DNA of 64,000 bases from Proteobacteria bacterium UBA6503 (GTDB taxonomy: Bacteria > Pseudomonadota > Alphaproteobacteria > UBA1280 > UBA6503), in contig DJLZ01000005.1 in assembly GCA_002436405.1 (NCBI GenBank), forward strand, positions 1 to 64,000. The letters are read 5' to 3'. The notes beneath the pieces are model-generated. The model did not search any database and was not told the DNA's origin. It saw only the letters and a list, made by a program, of their open reading frames with translations. This document shows positions 56,771-64,000 of the stretch, piece after piece. The stretch's first letter is position 1. Every line of letters starts with the position of its first letter. The translations under genes were made by a program, and so were the position numbers.

Positions 56771-57802
56771 TTATTTTACGACGCGGAAGATTTTATAGTG
56801 TTTGTCTTCTGCTAAATCAACCACCTTACGGAAATGTTTTTCAAGAATGCGCTCAACAGGCACTTGGCGATTGGTTACAAGCCACATCACGCCGCCCGGT
56901 TTTAGATGCTTTGCGGCAATGTCGGTCATTTGCAAAGGCAGGGCAGTGCTTTGGGTTGTAATGGTATGTTGTGGTGGGTTGGTGATAATAAAATCAAACT
57001 GGCCTTCAATAGGGTCCTGCACCAAGTCAGCCCAGTGGGGCACAAGCTTGGTTTTAATGCTGCTCAGGTTGTGCATGCACATATCAAGAGCGTTTTTGTC
57101 AGCCTCGTAAAGGTGAAGTTCCGTAATACGGGGTGAAAGTTTTAATGCACGGTGCGCAAGGAAGCCCCAACCAGCGCCAAAGTCTGCGCCTACGCCGTGA
57201 AGGTCTTCTTGTTCAATAACATCGGCCAGCATTTGAGAACCAAGGTCAACTTGCTTCCAGCTAAATAGGCCAGGCTTTGTGTAAAGTGGGGTTTGCTGCA
57301 CTTTGTGCGGCTTGCCGCTTGTTAGGTAGTCATTCAAAACTTCGCTGTTAATATTGTCGTGTTTTTCAACAAGCAACACGCGTGAGTGTTTTTTGCTAAA
57401 AACTTCAACAGAGCCGGCAAGGGCTTTAAGGTCTTTTTCAAGCTGGCCAGCGCCAAGCTTGTTGTGTTGAGCTGCAACAAGTTTGCCACCAGGCTTAAGC
57501 ATGCCCATAGCACGGGCAAGGTTGTAGCTGTTTTCTTCACGGTTGCGGGTTGCAAGGTAAAGCACAACGTCAGCCTTTGGGGTGTTTTCAATGGCCGGCA
57601 CGGCATCAAGGCCAGCGCGCTGAAGTAAGTTGAAATCTGGTTTAAAAGGCTGTTCGCAAATCACGGTGTGGTCGGCCAAAACTTCGGCCATAGACGGGTG
57701 AAGCTCAGCACGCAGGAAGCATACTTGCTTGGCATCGTCATCAAGGATATGGCTAAAAGGCGCCTCAAGCGCGAGAAATAGGCTATCAATCGCTGGGTGC
57801 AT
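56771..57802 (-). CDS. RsmC/RlmG-like methyltransferase
   Basis: A 343-aa class I SAM methyltransferase with two related domains, as in RsmC (16S m2G1207) and RlmG. Start at 57802 (MHPAIDSL) has GGA eight bases upstream. The N-terminal half lacks a SAM motif; the C-terminal half (about 180-343) has GVGADFGAGWGFLAH and the catalytic DFIITNPPQH (NPPF/NPPQ motif of guanine N2 methylases). The target is 16S or 23S rRNA guanine, inferred by family. Confidence 0.88.
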   Translation of the reverse strand: MHPAIDSLFLALEAPFSHILDDDAKQVCFLRAELHPSMAEVLADHTVICEQPFKPDFNLLQRAGLDAVPAIENTPKADVVLYLATRNREENSYNLARAMGMLKPGGKLVAAQHNKLGAGQLEKDLKALAGSVEVFSKKHSRVLLVEKHDNINSEVLNDYLTSGKPHKVQQTPLYTKPGLFSWKQVDLGSQMLADVIEQEDLHGVGADFGAGWGFLAHRALKLSPRITELHLYEADKNALDMCMHNLSSIKTKLVPHWADLVQDPIEGQFDFIITNPPQHTITTQSTALPLQMTDIAAKHLKPGGVMWLVTNRQVPVERILEKHFRKVVDLAEDKHYKIFRVVK

Positions 57803-57951
57803 CTGAAACATCCTTTCTTGTTTTATAACTTTGCTTATGCCTTCGGTTTTACTACAATACAAGCTCTATGTATTTGCAAAAGTAAATTTGTAGCTATGCC
57901 CACAAGGGCTAAACTTGCAAAAGACCATATATGAACCCGAAGGAGCATGCA

Positions 57952-58752
57952 ATGTCGCAAGCAAATAAACAGGCGGAAAATAAAACCAACAAGCTTACAG
58001 CAGGGGTTATCCTTATCGGTAACGAGCTGCTTTCGGGCCGTGTGGAAGATAAAAACCTGCCTTACATTGCAAAGAAACTCTCTGACCGTGGGATTAAAGT
58101 GGTTGAATGCCGCATTATTGCTGATACGCCTGAAGCGATTATCGACACTGTGAATGAATTCCGTAAAAAGCATACATATGTTTTCACCACTGGTGGTATT
58201 GGCCCAACCCACGACGATATTACAACCCGCTGCGTTGCGAAGGCTTTTGGTGTTGAGATTTACCGTGACGACAAAACAGTCTCTGCCTTTAAAGCTCATT
58301 ACGGTGATCGTGCAACCGAAGCCACCTACCGCATGTGCGACTTCCCCGTTGGTGCTGACCTGCTTGAAAACAGCGTTTCAGTGGCACCGGGCTTCCGTAT
58401 GGAAAACGTTTATGTGATGGCGGGCATCCCACGTGTAATGCAATCAATGTTTGATGTAGCACTCCCAACTTTGGAAGAGGGTGAGCCTATTCAAGAAGTA
58501 AGCTTTACGGCCCATACCAGCGAAGGCAAAATTGGTATTCAGCTAGAAGCTATTCAAAATGCTAATACCAAAGTTGATATTGGCTCGTACCCATTTTTGA
58601 AAGACGGCAAGCCAACCGTAACCCTTGTGATTCGTAGTGTTGATCAAGAGGCTGTGCACAAAGCGGCTCACGCCATTGGCCAAATGCTTGAAGACCTAGA
58701 AGCCGAAATTATTGACGCCCCAGATGCTTGGCCACAAGCAGCTGCGGTGTAA
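57952..58752 (+). CDS. CinA-like / molybdopterin-binding domain protein
   Basis: A 266-aa protein of the MoCF_biosynth/CinA N-terminal family (PF00994). Start at 57952 (MSQANKQ) has GAAGGAG eight bases upstream; an ATG at 57931 lacks this spacing. VILIGNELLSGRVEDKN, TTGGIGPTHDDITTRCVAKAFG and PRVMQSMFDVALP are the family motifs. The C-terminal nicotinamide-nucleotide amidohydrolase domain of full CinA is absent. Likely a pyrophosphatase or damage-response protein. The tRNA follows. Confidence 0.88.
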   Translation: MSQANKQAENKTNKLTAGVILIGNELLSGRVEDKNLPYIAKKLSDRGIKVVECRIIADTPEAIIDTVNEFRKKHTYVFTTGGIGPTHDDITTRCVAKAFGVEIYRDDKTVSAFKAHYGDRATEATYRMCDFPVGADLLENSVSVAPGFRMENVYVMAGIPRVMQSMFDVALPTLEEGEPIQEVSFTAHTSEGKIGIQLEAIQNANTKVDIGSYPFLKDGKPTVTLVIRSVDQEAVHKAAHAIGQMLEDLEAEIIDAPDAWPQAAAV

Positions 58753-58839
58753 CAGGTTTAAAACAAAGCGCTAACAAATTAGGCAAGCTGTGTGTTTGCC
58801 GTTGCGCCCATAACAAAAATTAAGTAAAACCAAAACACT

Positions 58840-58916
58840 GTCTGCGTAGCCCAATCGGTAGAGGCAAAGGACTTAAAATCCTTCCAGTGTGGGTTCGAGT
58901 CCCACCGCAGACACCA
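58840..58916 (+). tRNA. tRNA with UAA anticodon (nominally Leu), short variable arm
   Basis: GTCTGCG and CGCAGAC form a perfect acceptor stem with discriminator A and encoded CCA (77 nt in all). The anticodon arm AAGGA-CTTAAAA-TCCTT gives UAA, reading UUA. T-arm GTGGG-TTCGAGT-CCCAC is canonical. The variable arm is only CCAGT (5 nt), whereas bacterial tRNA-Leu normally has a long class II arm. All tertiary positions checked (U8, A14, GG18-19) look functional. Confidence 0.88.
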
Positions 58917-58929
58917 CTTACCGGACTGC

Positions 58930-59982
58930 ATGATGACGATTATTTTCCCAAAACATTCCCTTAAACTTGCGGCATTAGGCCTAACAGTTGCTGTGGCCTC
59001 TATGGTTGCTATTGCTCCACAGGCCCAAGCTCAGGGTGCACAGGCTGGAAATACCGATGCAGCCCCACAGCTTGACTGGCCATTGGCTTGTAAGCTGTTC
59101 CAAGATTGTTTTATTGATAACTACCCTGACCTTAAGCTTGGCACTGATCCCGTATTCCCAGTTGATTACAAATGTGGCCACCGCACACGCCCCGGCACAA
59201 ACGGCGTTGAGATTGTTTTTACCGACCGTAAAACAGCCCGTATGAGCAAGTCAGTCCTTGCGGCAGCTGATGGCCGCGTGACCTATGTTGAAGACGGTAT
59301 TGACGAAGGCCGCCAGTACAGCAAGTCAAGCAAGCGTGCGTGTGGTAACCACGTGGTGGTGCGCCACAACCCAAGCTACAGCACAAAGTACTGCTACATG
59401 CGCGAGAACACAATTAGCGTTAAAGCTGGCGACACTGTGCGCGCTGGAGACGTGCTTGGCCAAGTGGGCAGCAGTGGCTCGACCGAGGCCCCTAAGTTTT
59501 ACTTTGAAGTGACCAACAAGAATATTCCGGTAGACCCATTCAGCGGCCGTACCCTTAATAAGCCAAGCGAATGTTTTTCGTTGAACGATAAGCCTTTGTG
59601 GCGTTCGGCGTACCCATACCCACCTGTAGGTATTATGGCAGCGTCATTTGCCCAAGGCTACCCAACAGCACACGATATTGACTATGACGCCAGCGTCACG
59701 CAGGCGCTGCCACGTTCACTCCGCAGCCTTACAGCATGGGTTAAGGTGTTTGGCGTGCAAAAGGGCGATAAAGAAACCCTGACCATTAAAAAGCCAAATG
59801 GGCAAGAATGGTTTGAGAATGAGCGCGTACACTTTGCCGATGCCCCATTCTGGACAAGCTTTGCCAATGCCAGCTTCCAGCCTGATGTATGGCCAGAAGC
59901 AGGCGAGTGGACAGCAACCTACACCCTACAGCGTGAGGGTGAAGTTATTGTGCGTTACGACTTCTTCGTAACCATTCAGTAA
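58930..59982 (+). CDS. LytM/M23-like protein lacking zinc ligands, 350 aa
   Basis: A signal peptide (about 1-35, ends AQA-Q) precedes a LytM (M23) fold (about 80-215). The usual HxGxD becomes NGVEI, the HLH of the core becomes YCYM, and HLHFEV becomes KFYFEV, so every metal ligand is replaced; peptidoglycan cleavage is not expected. GNHVVVRH, VKAGDTVRAGDVLGQVGSSGS and IPVDPFSG keep the fold. Six cysteines suggest disulfides. A C-terminal beta domain (about 240-350, AWVKVFGVQKGDKETLTI) follows. Such dead LytM factors activate amidases in other bacteria; a similar role is inferred. The transglutaminase-like gene lies 30 bp downstream. Confidence 0.82.
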   Translation: MMTIIFPKHSLKLAALGLTVAVASMVAIAPQAQAQGAQAGNTDAAPQLDWPLACKLFQDCFIDNYPDLKLGTDPVFPVDYKCGHRTRPGTNGVEIVFTDRKTARMSKSVLAAADGRVTYVEDGIDEGRQYSKSSKRACGNHVVVRHNPSYSTKYCYMRENTISVKAGDTVRAGDVLGQVGSSGSTEAPKFYFEVTNKNIPVDPFSGRTLNKPSECFSLNDKPLWRSAYPYPPVGIMAASFAQGYPTAHDIDYDASVTQALPRSLRSLTAWVKVFGVQKGDKETLTIKKPNGQEWFENERVHFADAPFWTSFANASFQPDVWPEAGEWTATYTLQREGEVIVRYDFFVTIQ

Positions 59983-60012
59983 ACCTGTTAACAGGCCACC
60001 CTATAAGAGATT

Positions 60013-60975
60013 ATGAGGGCAGTATTTTACACACTCACCATGGTTTTGTTGCTAGGGGCACTTTCGCTTACGACTCCCCCTAGCTTTGCTGTGGAAATTT
60101 TAAACGGTAAGCAGCTTGATTTCAGAACAGGCTACCGTGGCCATACCTTTGCATACCATTACAAATGGCTAAGCCGTAACGGTGAAGAGCAAACCATGAG
60201 CTTTGAGCTTAAAAAGCATATGGCGCAAACCTCAAACCGTGAATTTCAGAAGTTTGATTTAAAAGAAGAGCAGCGCTACATCACTGAAGTAATGCGGCTG
60301 TATCGCCCGCTAAGCCACCGCATTAAAGTGCACGTAACACCACGTGAGCGTGCCTATGAAATTCGTTTCTCGGGCCATGCCACCCAATCCGAAATTGACG
60401 CTGAGCGCCGTGCGGTTGAAGACTATATGAAAAAAGCTGAGCTTAAATATAGTACTGAGCGCCTATACACCATTGATAAACGCTGGGGCCGACTGCCTGA
60501 CTATATGGCCATTGCAAACCTTTACGCCCCCCGTGTGCGCCCTGTGGCTGAGGCGATTGAAAAGAACACCGAAGGCATGTCGCCACGCCAAAAAATCAAC
60601 TATGCGCTCGAGTTTTTGCAAAGCATCCCATACGACACTTTGAAAAACCGTGAAAACTCAAACGGCTCAGGCTATGCAACACCGGTAGAGTTGCTTTCAC
60701 GGAATATTGCCGACTGCGACTCAAAAAGTGTGGCACTGCTGAGTATCCTCAGAAACATGTTCCCGCAAACGCCAATGGTGATGGTGATTGTGCCTGGCCA
60801 TGCTTTTGTAGGGGTGGCAACGGCCATGCAACCGGGCGATGTGAACATTCAGCTTGATGGCCAAAACTACGTATTGGCCGAACCTGTAGGCCCAGCCCTA
60901 CAGCCGCTTGGCGAGATTGAGGGCCGTTCACTGCAAAGCCTCCAGAGAAAAGACTTTACCTACATGACCTTCTAG
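60013..60975 (+). CDS. Secreted transglutaminase-like protein
   Basis: A 320-aa exported protein (signal peptide about 1-26, ends SFA-V). The C-terminal half has a transglutaminase-like catalytic set: RNIADCDSKSVALLSILR with the cysteine (about 237), IVPGHAFVGV with the histidine (about 262) and NYVLAEPV contributing the acid residue. The N-terminal half (FELKKHMAQTSNREFQKFD...) is unassigned. Likely a cysteine peptidase or crosslinker of the envelope. It probably shares a transcript with the degenerate LytM protein, suggesting joint work on the cell wall. Confidence 0.78.
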   Translation: MRAVFYTLTMVLLLGALSLTTPPSFAVEILNGKQLDFRTGYRGHTFAYHYKWLSRNGEEQTMSFELKKHMAQTSNREFQKFDLKEEQRYITEVMRLYRPLSHRIKVHVTPRERAYEIRFSGHATQSEIDAERRAVEDYMKKAELKYSTERLYTIDKRWGRLPDYMAIANLYAPRVRPVAEAIEKNTEGMSPRQKINYALEFLQSIPYDTLKNRENSNGSGYATPVELLSRNIADCDSKSVALLSILRNMFPQTPMVMVIVPGHAFVGVATAMQPGDVNIQLDGQNYVLAEPVGPALQPLGEIEGRSLQSLQRKDFTYMTF

Positions 60976-61054
60976 GTCATGTGCGTGCCGTGCTATTTGC
61001 CATATTATGTGCTAAAGCTTTGTTTTCCATCATGATATTCACAGCCTAAAAATA

Positions 61055-61076
61055 CCCCGCCAAATGGGGCGTTTTA
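61055..61076 (+). terminator. Weak terminator after the transglutaminase-like gene
   Basis: CCCC (61055-61058) and GGGG (61066-61069) pair around a 7-nt loop, followed by CGTTTT. Confidence 0.4.
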
Positions 61077-61089
61077 ACGTGCTGTTTTG

Positions 61090-61118
61090 TTGCATAAGGG
61101 CAGGGGGTGTGGTACTGT
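61090..61118 (+). promoter_or_regulatory. Candidate recA promoter
   Basis: TTGCAT (61090-61095), 17-bp spacer and TACTGT (61113-61118), about 38 bases before the recA ATG. I found no clear alphaproteobacterial SOS box (GTTC-N7-GTTC) here. Confidence 0.5.
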
Positions 61119-61156
61119 TTTGCAACATCAAAATTAGTTAAAAATGAGAGGTTGAA

Positions 61157-62185
61157 ATGGACAAGCAAAAAGCGCTCGATGCAGCTCTGTCACAAATTGA
61201 ACGCCAGTTCGGTAAAGGTGCTGTTTTCAAAATGGAAGACGGCCAAGTAGTTAAAAACATTAGTGCCATTTCAACTGGTTCAATCGGCCTGGATGCTGCC
61301 CTTGGTATTGGCGGTATTCCACAAGGTCGTATTATTGAAATTTACGGTCCTGAATCATCAGGTAAAACAACCCTAACGCTACACGCAATTGCTGAAGCAC
61401 AGAAAAAAGGCATGACATGTGCTTTTGTTGATGCTGAGCACGCGCTTGACACACAATACGCTGAAAAACTAGGCGTAAACGTGCACGAGCTTTTGGTTTC
61501 TCAGCCAGACAGCGGTGAGCAAGCCCTTGAAATTACCGACACCCTAGTGCGCTCAGGCGCTGTGGGCCTTGTGGTAGTTGACTCTGTGGCGGCTCTAACG
61601 CCTCGCGCTGAGCTAGAAGGCGACATGGGTGACTCTCACATGGGTCTACAAGCTCGTTTGATGAGCCAAGCCCTACGTAAGCTAACAGGTTCTATCTCTC
61701 GTACTGAATGTACAGTTATCTTCATTAACCAAATTCGTATGAAGATTGGCGTAATGTTCGGTAACCCAGAAACAACAACCGGTGGTAACGCCCTGAAGTT
61801 CTACAGCTCAGTACGTCTTGACATCCGTCGTATTGGCGCCCTGAAAGACAAAGACGAAGTTGTAGGTAACTCAACCCGCGTTAAGGTTGTTAAAAACAAA
61901 GTTGCACCGCCATTCAAACAAGTTGAGTTTGATATTCTTTACGGTGAAGGCATCTCTAAAACAGGCGAGCTACTCGACATGGGCGTAAACTACGGCTTTG
62001 TTGATAAAGCAGGTGCTTGGTTCTCAATGGGTTCAACCCGTATCGGCCAAGGCCGCGAGAACGCACGCCAGTGGCTGAAGGACAACCCAGAAGCCGCCGC
62101 TGAACTAGAAGCTAAAATCCGCGCTGAAATCTCAGGCAAGCCGCTAGAAGCGACAGCTGAAGAGGCGACTGAAAAGTCAGCGTAA
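61157..62185 (+). CDS. recA: Recombinase RecA
   Basis: A 342-aa RecA, normal length. It binds single-stranded DNA, promotes strand exchange and triggers LexA cleavage. Walker A GPESSGKTT (about 65-73), Walker B LVVVDSVAAL, the MAW-type TGGNALKFYSSVRLDIRR loop and KNKVAPPFKQVEFDILYGEGIS are all present. The C-terminal tail is acidic (EATAEEATEKSA). GAGAGG precedes the ATG. recX follows 19 bp downstream. Confidence 0.98.
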   Translation: MDKQKALDAALSQIERQFGKGAVFKMEDGQVVKNISAISTGSIGLDAALGIGGIPQGRIIEIYGPESSGKTTLTLHAIAEAQKKGMTCAFVDAEHALDTQYAEKLGVNVHELLVSQPDSGEQALEITDTLVRSGAVGLVVVDSVAALTPRAELEGDMGDSHMGLQARLMSQALRKLTGSISRTECTVIFINQIRMKIGVMFGNPETTTGGNALKFYSSVRLDIRRIGALKDKDEVVGNSTRVKVVKNKVAPPFKQVEFDILYGEGISKTGELLDMGVNYGFVDKAGAWFSMGSTRIGQGRENARQWLKDNPEAAAELEAKIRAEISGKPLEATAEEATEKSA

Positions 62186-62204
62186 CTTGCGGCATCTGAG
62201 TTAG

Positions 62205-62717
62205 ATGAAGCAAAAAAGATCTGCAGTCGAGGTGGCCATGTATATGCTTGGCCGCCGCGACTATAGCGAACAAGAAATGCAGCAAAAGCTTACCCAAAAA
62301 GGGTACGCTGAAGCTGAAGTCCAGACGACCCTTTCCCGATTAAAAAACCTTGAATACCTAGACGATGCCAAATACGCACGCCACTTCGTGAGCGATAAAG
62401 CACGCCTAGCAGGGTGGGGCAAGCTGCGTATTCGTAATACGCTTAAGCAAAAGGGCGTGGCTGAAAAAGCCGTTGAAGCCGCTATTGATAAGTTTGAAGA
62501 AAAAATCGATAGCCAAGCCGAACCTACCTGGACTGAAAAAGCAACCGAGCTTCTTGAACGTCGCTATGGTCTTGTTGAAGGTTCGTTGCCACCAAATGAA
62601 TACCGCAAGCGTATTAGTTTTCTACTGCGCCGTGGTTTTGACTTTGATCAAGCAAAGCAGGCTTTAACGAATTTAAAGATTATGGCTGAAGAAGCCGAAG
62701 ATGCCCCAGTGTTTTAG
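62205..62717 (+). CDS. recX: Regulatory protein RecX
   Basis: A 170-aa RecX that caps and limits RecA filaments. It has three-helix repeats: AMYMLGRRDYSEQEMQQKLTQKGY, DDAKYARHFVSDKARLAGWGKLRIRNTLKQKGV and KRISFLLRRGFDFDQAKQAL. Placed directly after recA, the common arrangement. Confidence 0.94.
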   Translation: MKQKRSAVEVAMYMLGRRDYSEQEMQQKLTQKGYAEAEVQTTLSRLKNLEYLDDAKYARHFVSDKARLAGWGKLRIRNTLKQKGVAEKAVEAAIDKFEEKIDSQAEPTWTEKATELLERRYGLVEGSLPPNEYRKRISFLLRRGFDFDQAKQALTNLKIMAEEAEDAPVF

Positions 62718-62745
62718 CCCAACCCTTTAGGAACAACGCCACCAT

Positions 62746-64000
62746 ATGATCCAAGACCCCGCCAGCACAGGCAAAGCTTCAACCACTGAAGCCGCAAAGC
62801 CTAAGCACGATACTGTTAAGGTATACCAGCGCCTGCGCCCATTTATGGCAGGCAAGCGTAAGCGTGCTGTGATTGCCCTTGTAGCCAGTGCCGTCAGCGT
62901 TGCTGGCCTTTTAGGCGTGGTGCAAAGCGTACGTGTGTTGGTTGATAAAACCTTTACCAGTTTAGACGCTATGGCCCTAAGCCATGCGCTTAGCATTTTC
63001 CTTATTTTTGTAAGCCTGATGGCCGCAGGTACATATTTTAGAACCCTCAACTTTAAAATGCTGGGTGAAGAAATTGTCATGGCTATTCGCCAGCGTGTGT
63101 ATGCGCACGTGCTTAAGCTTGATGGGCATTTTTTCCAAAAGCACCGCATGGGGGATATTACCTCACGCTTAACGGCTGATATTGCCGTATTGCAGCACGG
63201 TCTTGATGTAAGCCTACCTATTGGTCTGCGTGGGTTTTTCCAAGCTTTGGGCGGGGCATCACTGATGATTTTAACCAGCTGGCATTTGTCAGTGGTGATT
63301 TTAGCCGTGGTACTCGGCGTGATGGTGGTTGCTATTGCCTTTGGCCGCTATGTGCGCCGTTATGGCCGCCTGATGCAGCAACAAATTGCCGAAAGTGCTG
63401 CCCAAGTAACCGAAAGCCTCAATGGTATTCGTGTGGTACAAGCCTTTAACCAAGAAGCCCAAGAAACTGCAAAGTTTAATGCCACCATGGGTGAACAACT
63501 GAAACTGGCTCAGCGCTATAACCAAGCCCGTGGCTTGTTTTTTGCTTTTGCAACGGTATGTGTTTTTGGTGCGGTTGCAGCGGTATTGTGGGTCGGGGGC
63601 CTCGCTGTTGAGGCTGAGCGTATTTCAACGGGTGAGCTTACGGCCTTCCTTATGTACTCGCTTATCGCCGCCCTTGGTATTGGCAGCTTGGTTGAGGTGT
63701 TTTCATCATTGCAAACAGCAGCGGGTGCAGCCGAGCGTTTGTTTAGCCTGCTTGATGAAAAGCCCGCCCTTACGGCGCCTGAGCATACAAAGCTTCTGCC
63801 TAAGCGTGACAATGGCCGTAGCATTGCCTTTGACGAGGTTGAATTTGCCTACCCTAATCAAGAAGCCCCCGTTTTGCGTAACCTAAGCTTTGATATTAAA
63901 GCTGGTGAAACTGTGGCTATAGTTGGCCTTTCTGGCGCAGGGAAGAGCACCCTAATTGACCTTATTTTGCGTTATTACGACCCACAAAAGGGCCGTATTA
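62746..64000 (+). CDS. ABC exporter (fused permease/ATPase), truncated by window edge
   Basis: The frame opens at 62746 (MIQDPAST) and has no stop before base 64000, so about 418 residues are visible. A type-1 exporter transmembrane domain (about 35-330, six helices) has LKLDGHFFQKHRMGDITSRLTADIAVLQ and ESLNGIRVVQAFNQE. The nucleotide-binding domain starts at about 365 with IAFDEVEFAYPNQEAPVLRNLSF and Walker A VGLSGAGKSTL (about 399). The signature motif and Walker B lie outside. Resembles MsbA-like half-transporters; substrate lipid or drug, unproved. AGGA lies about 14 bases upstream. Confidence 0.9.
   Translation, partial: MIQDPASTGKASTTEAAKPKHDTVKVYQRLRPFMAGKRKRAVIALVASAVSVAGLLGVVQSVRVLVDKTFTSLDAMALSHALSIFLIFVSLMAAGTYFRTLNFKMLGEEIVMAIRQRVYAHVLKLDGHFFQKHRMGDITSRLTADIAVLQHGLDVSLPIGLRGFFQALGGASLMILTSWHLSVVILAVVLGVMVVAIAFGRYVRRYGRLMQQQIAESAAQVTESLNGIRVVQAFNQEAQETAKFNATMGEQLKLAQRYNQARGLFFAFATVCVFGAVAAVLWVGGLAVEAERISTGELTAFLMYSLIAALGIGSLVEVFSSLQTAAGAAERLFSLLDEKPALTAPEHTKLLPKRDNGRSIAFDEVEFAYPNQEAPVLRNLSFDIKAGETVAIVGLSGAGKSTLIDLILRYYDPQKGRI

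Noticed and set aside
60976..61156. SOS (LexA) box upstream of recA
   Set aside because: No GTTC-N7-GTTC or similar repeat seen; only a sigma-70-like promoter could be supported.

Overview
The window reads as a chromosomal segment of a flagellated alphaproteobacterium of intermediate GC content (judged by eye). Pointers are the RNase D, CdsA, BolA/Grx4/RadC/Map and recA-recX neighbourhoods, a complete set of leucine-catabolism carboxylase genes (mccB-liuC-mccA-liuE), MsrPQ, and a large serine recombinase of a type common in this class. I cannot name a genus from sequence alone. Most genes use AT-leaning codons (GAA, AAA, ATT, GTT). Three genes (8255-8968, 22986-25220, 25685-27184) clearly do not.

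Layout. 1-2.7 kb is the right end of an accessory segment: a frameshifted phytanoyl-CoA-dioxygenase-like gene, a small unknown gene, and a serine recombinase followed by ATTCCCTG-type repeats, ending at a tRNA-Ser(GCU)/tRNA-Thr(UGU) pair. 3-7 kb is a four-gene TRAP transporter set including a TatT lipoprotein. 7-18 kb holds housekeeping and transport genes: RNase D, Na/Pi symporter with a universal stress protein, CdsA, a YdjM-like membrane protein, ApaG, a RibD-like reductase, a DUF481 outer-membrane protein and a CPA2 antiporter. 18-22 kb is a tandem pair of flagellins, each carrying a LamG-like lectin domain. 22-27 kb is a structured intergenic region followed by a divergent pair of foreign-looking AAA+ genes: an FtsH-like gene with an unusual HExxxH zinc motif and a ClpX-like gene. 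27-36 kb contains an SGNH-like protein, the grxD-bolA-radC-map-sfsA run, a 3'-5' exonuclease, a secreted protein, photolyase and an AI-2E family permease. 36-39 kb encodes a Cys-rich tandem-repeat secreted protein next to a secreted protein with a self-cleaving S74 chaperone domain. 39-48 kb includes a hexapeptide acyltransferase, an RhlE-type helicase with a structured leader, an acyl-CoA synthetase and MsrPQ. 47.7-53 kb is the leucine/isovalerate operon. 53-64 kb holds MnmD, an envelope protein pair, a degenerate EAL protein, an RsmC-like methyltransferase, a CinA-like protein, an unusual tRNA with a UAA anticodon, a degenerate LytM protein, a transglutaminase-like protein, recA, recX and the start of an ABC exporter.

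The signals I consider most unusual are these. (1) Two copies of a roughly 115-125 bp structured intergenic element (22822-22933 and 55399-55522) share a 34-nt core and have compensatory stem changes. (2) The divergent FtsH-like/ClpX-like pair shares codon use and a pyrimidine-rich leader with the unknown gene at 8255-8968. (3) The flagellins carry lectin-like domains. (4) A tRNA has a UAA anticodon but a short class I variable arm. Several enzyme-like proteins here (EAL, LytM, SGNH) have lost catalytic residues and may have become binding or structural proteins.
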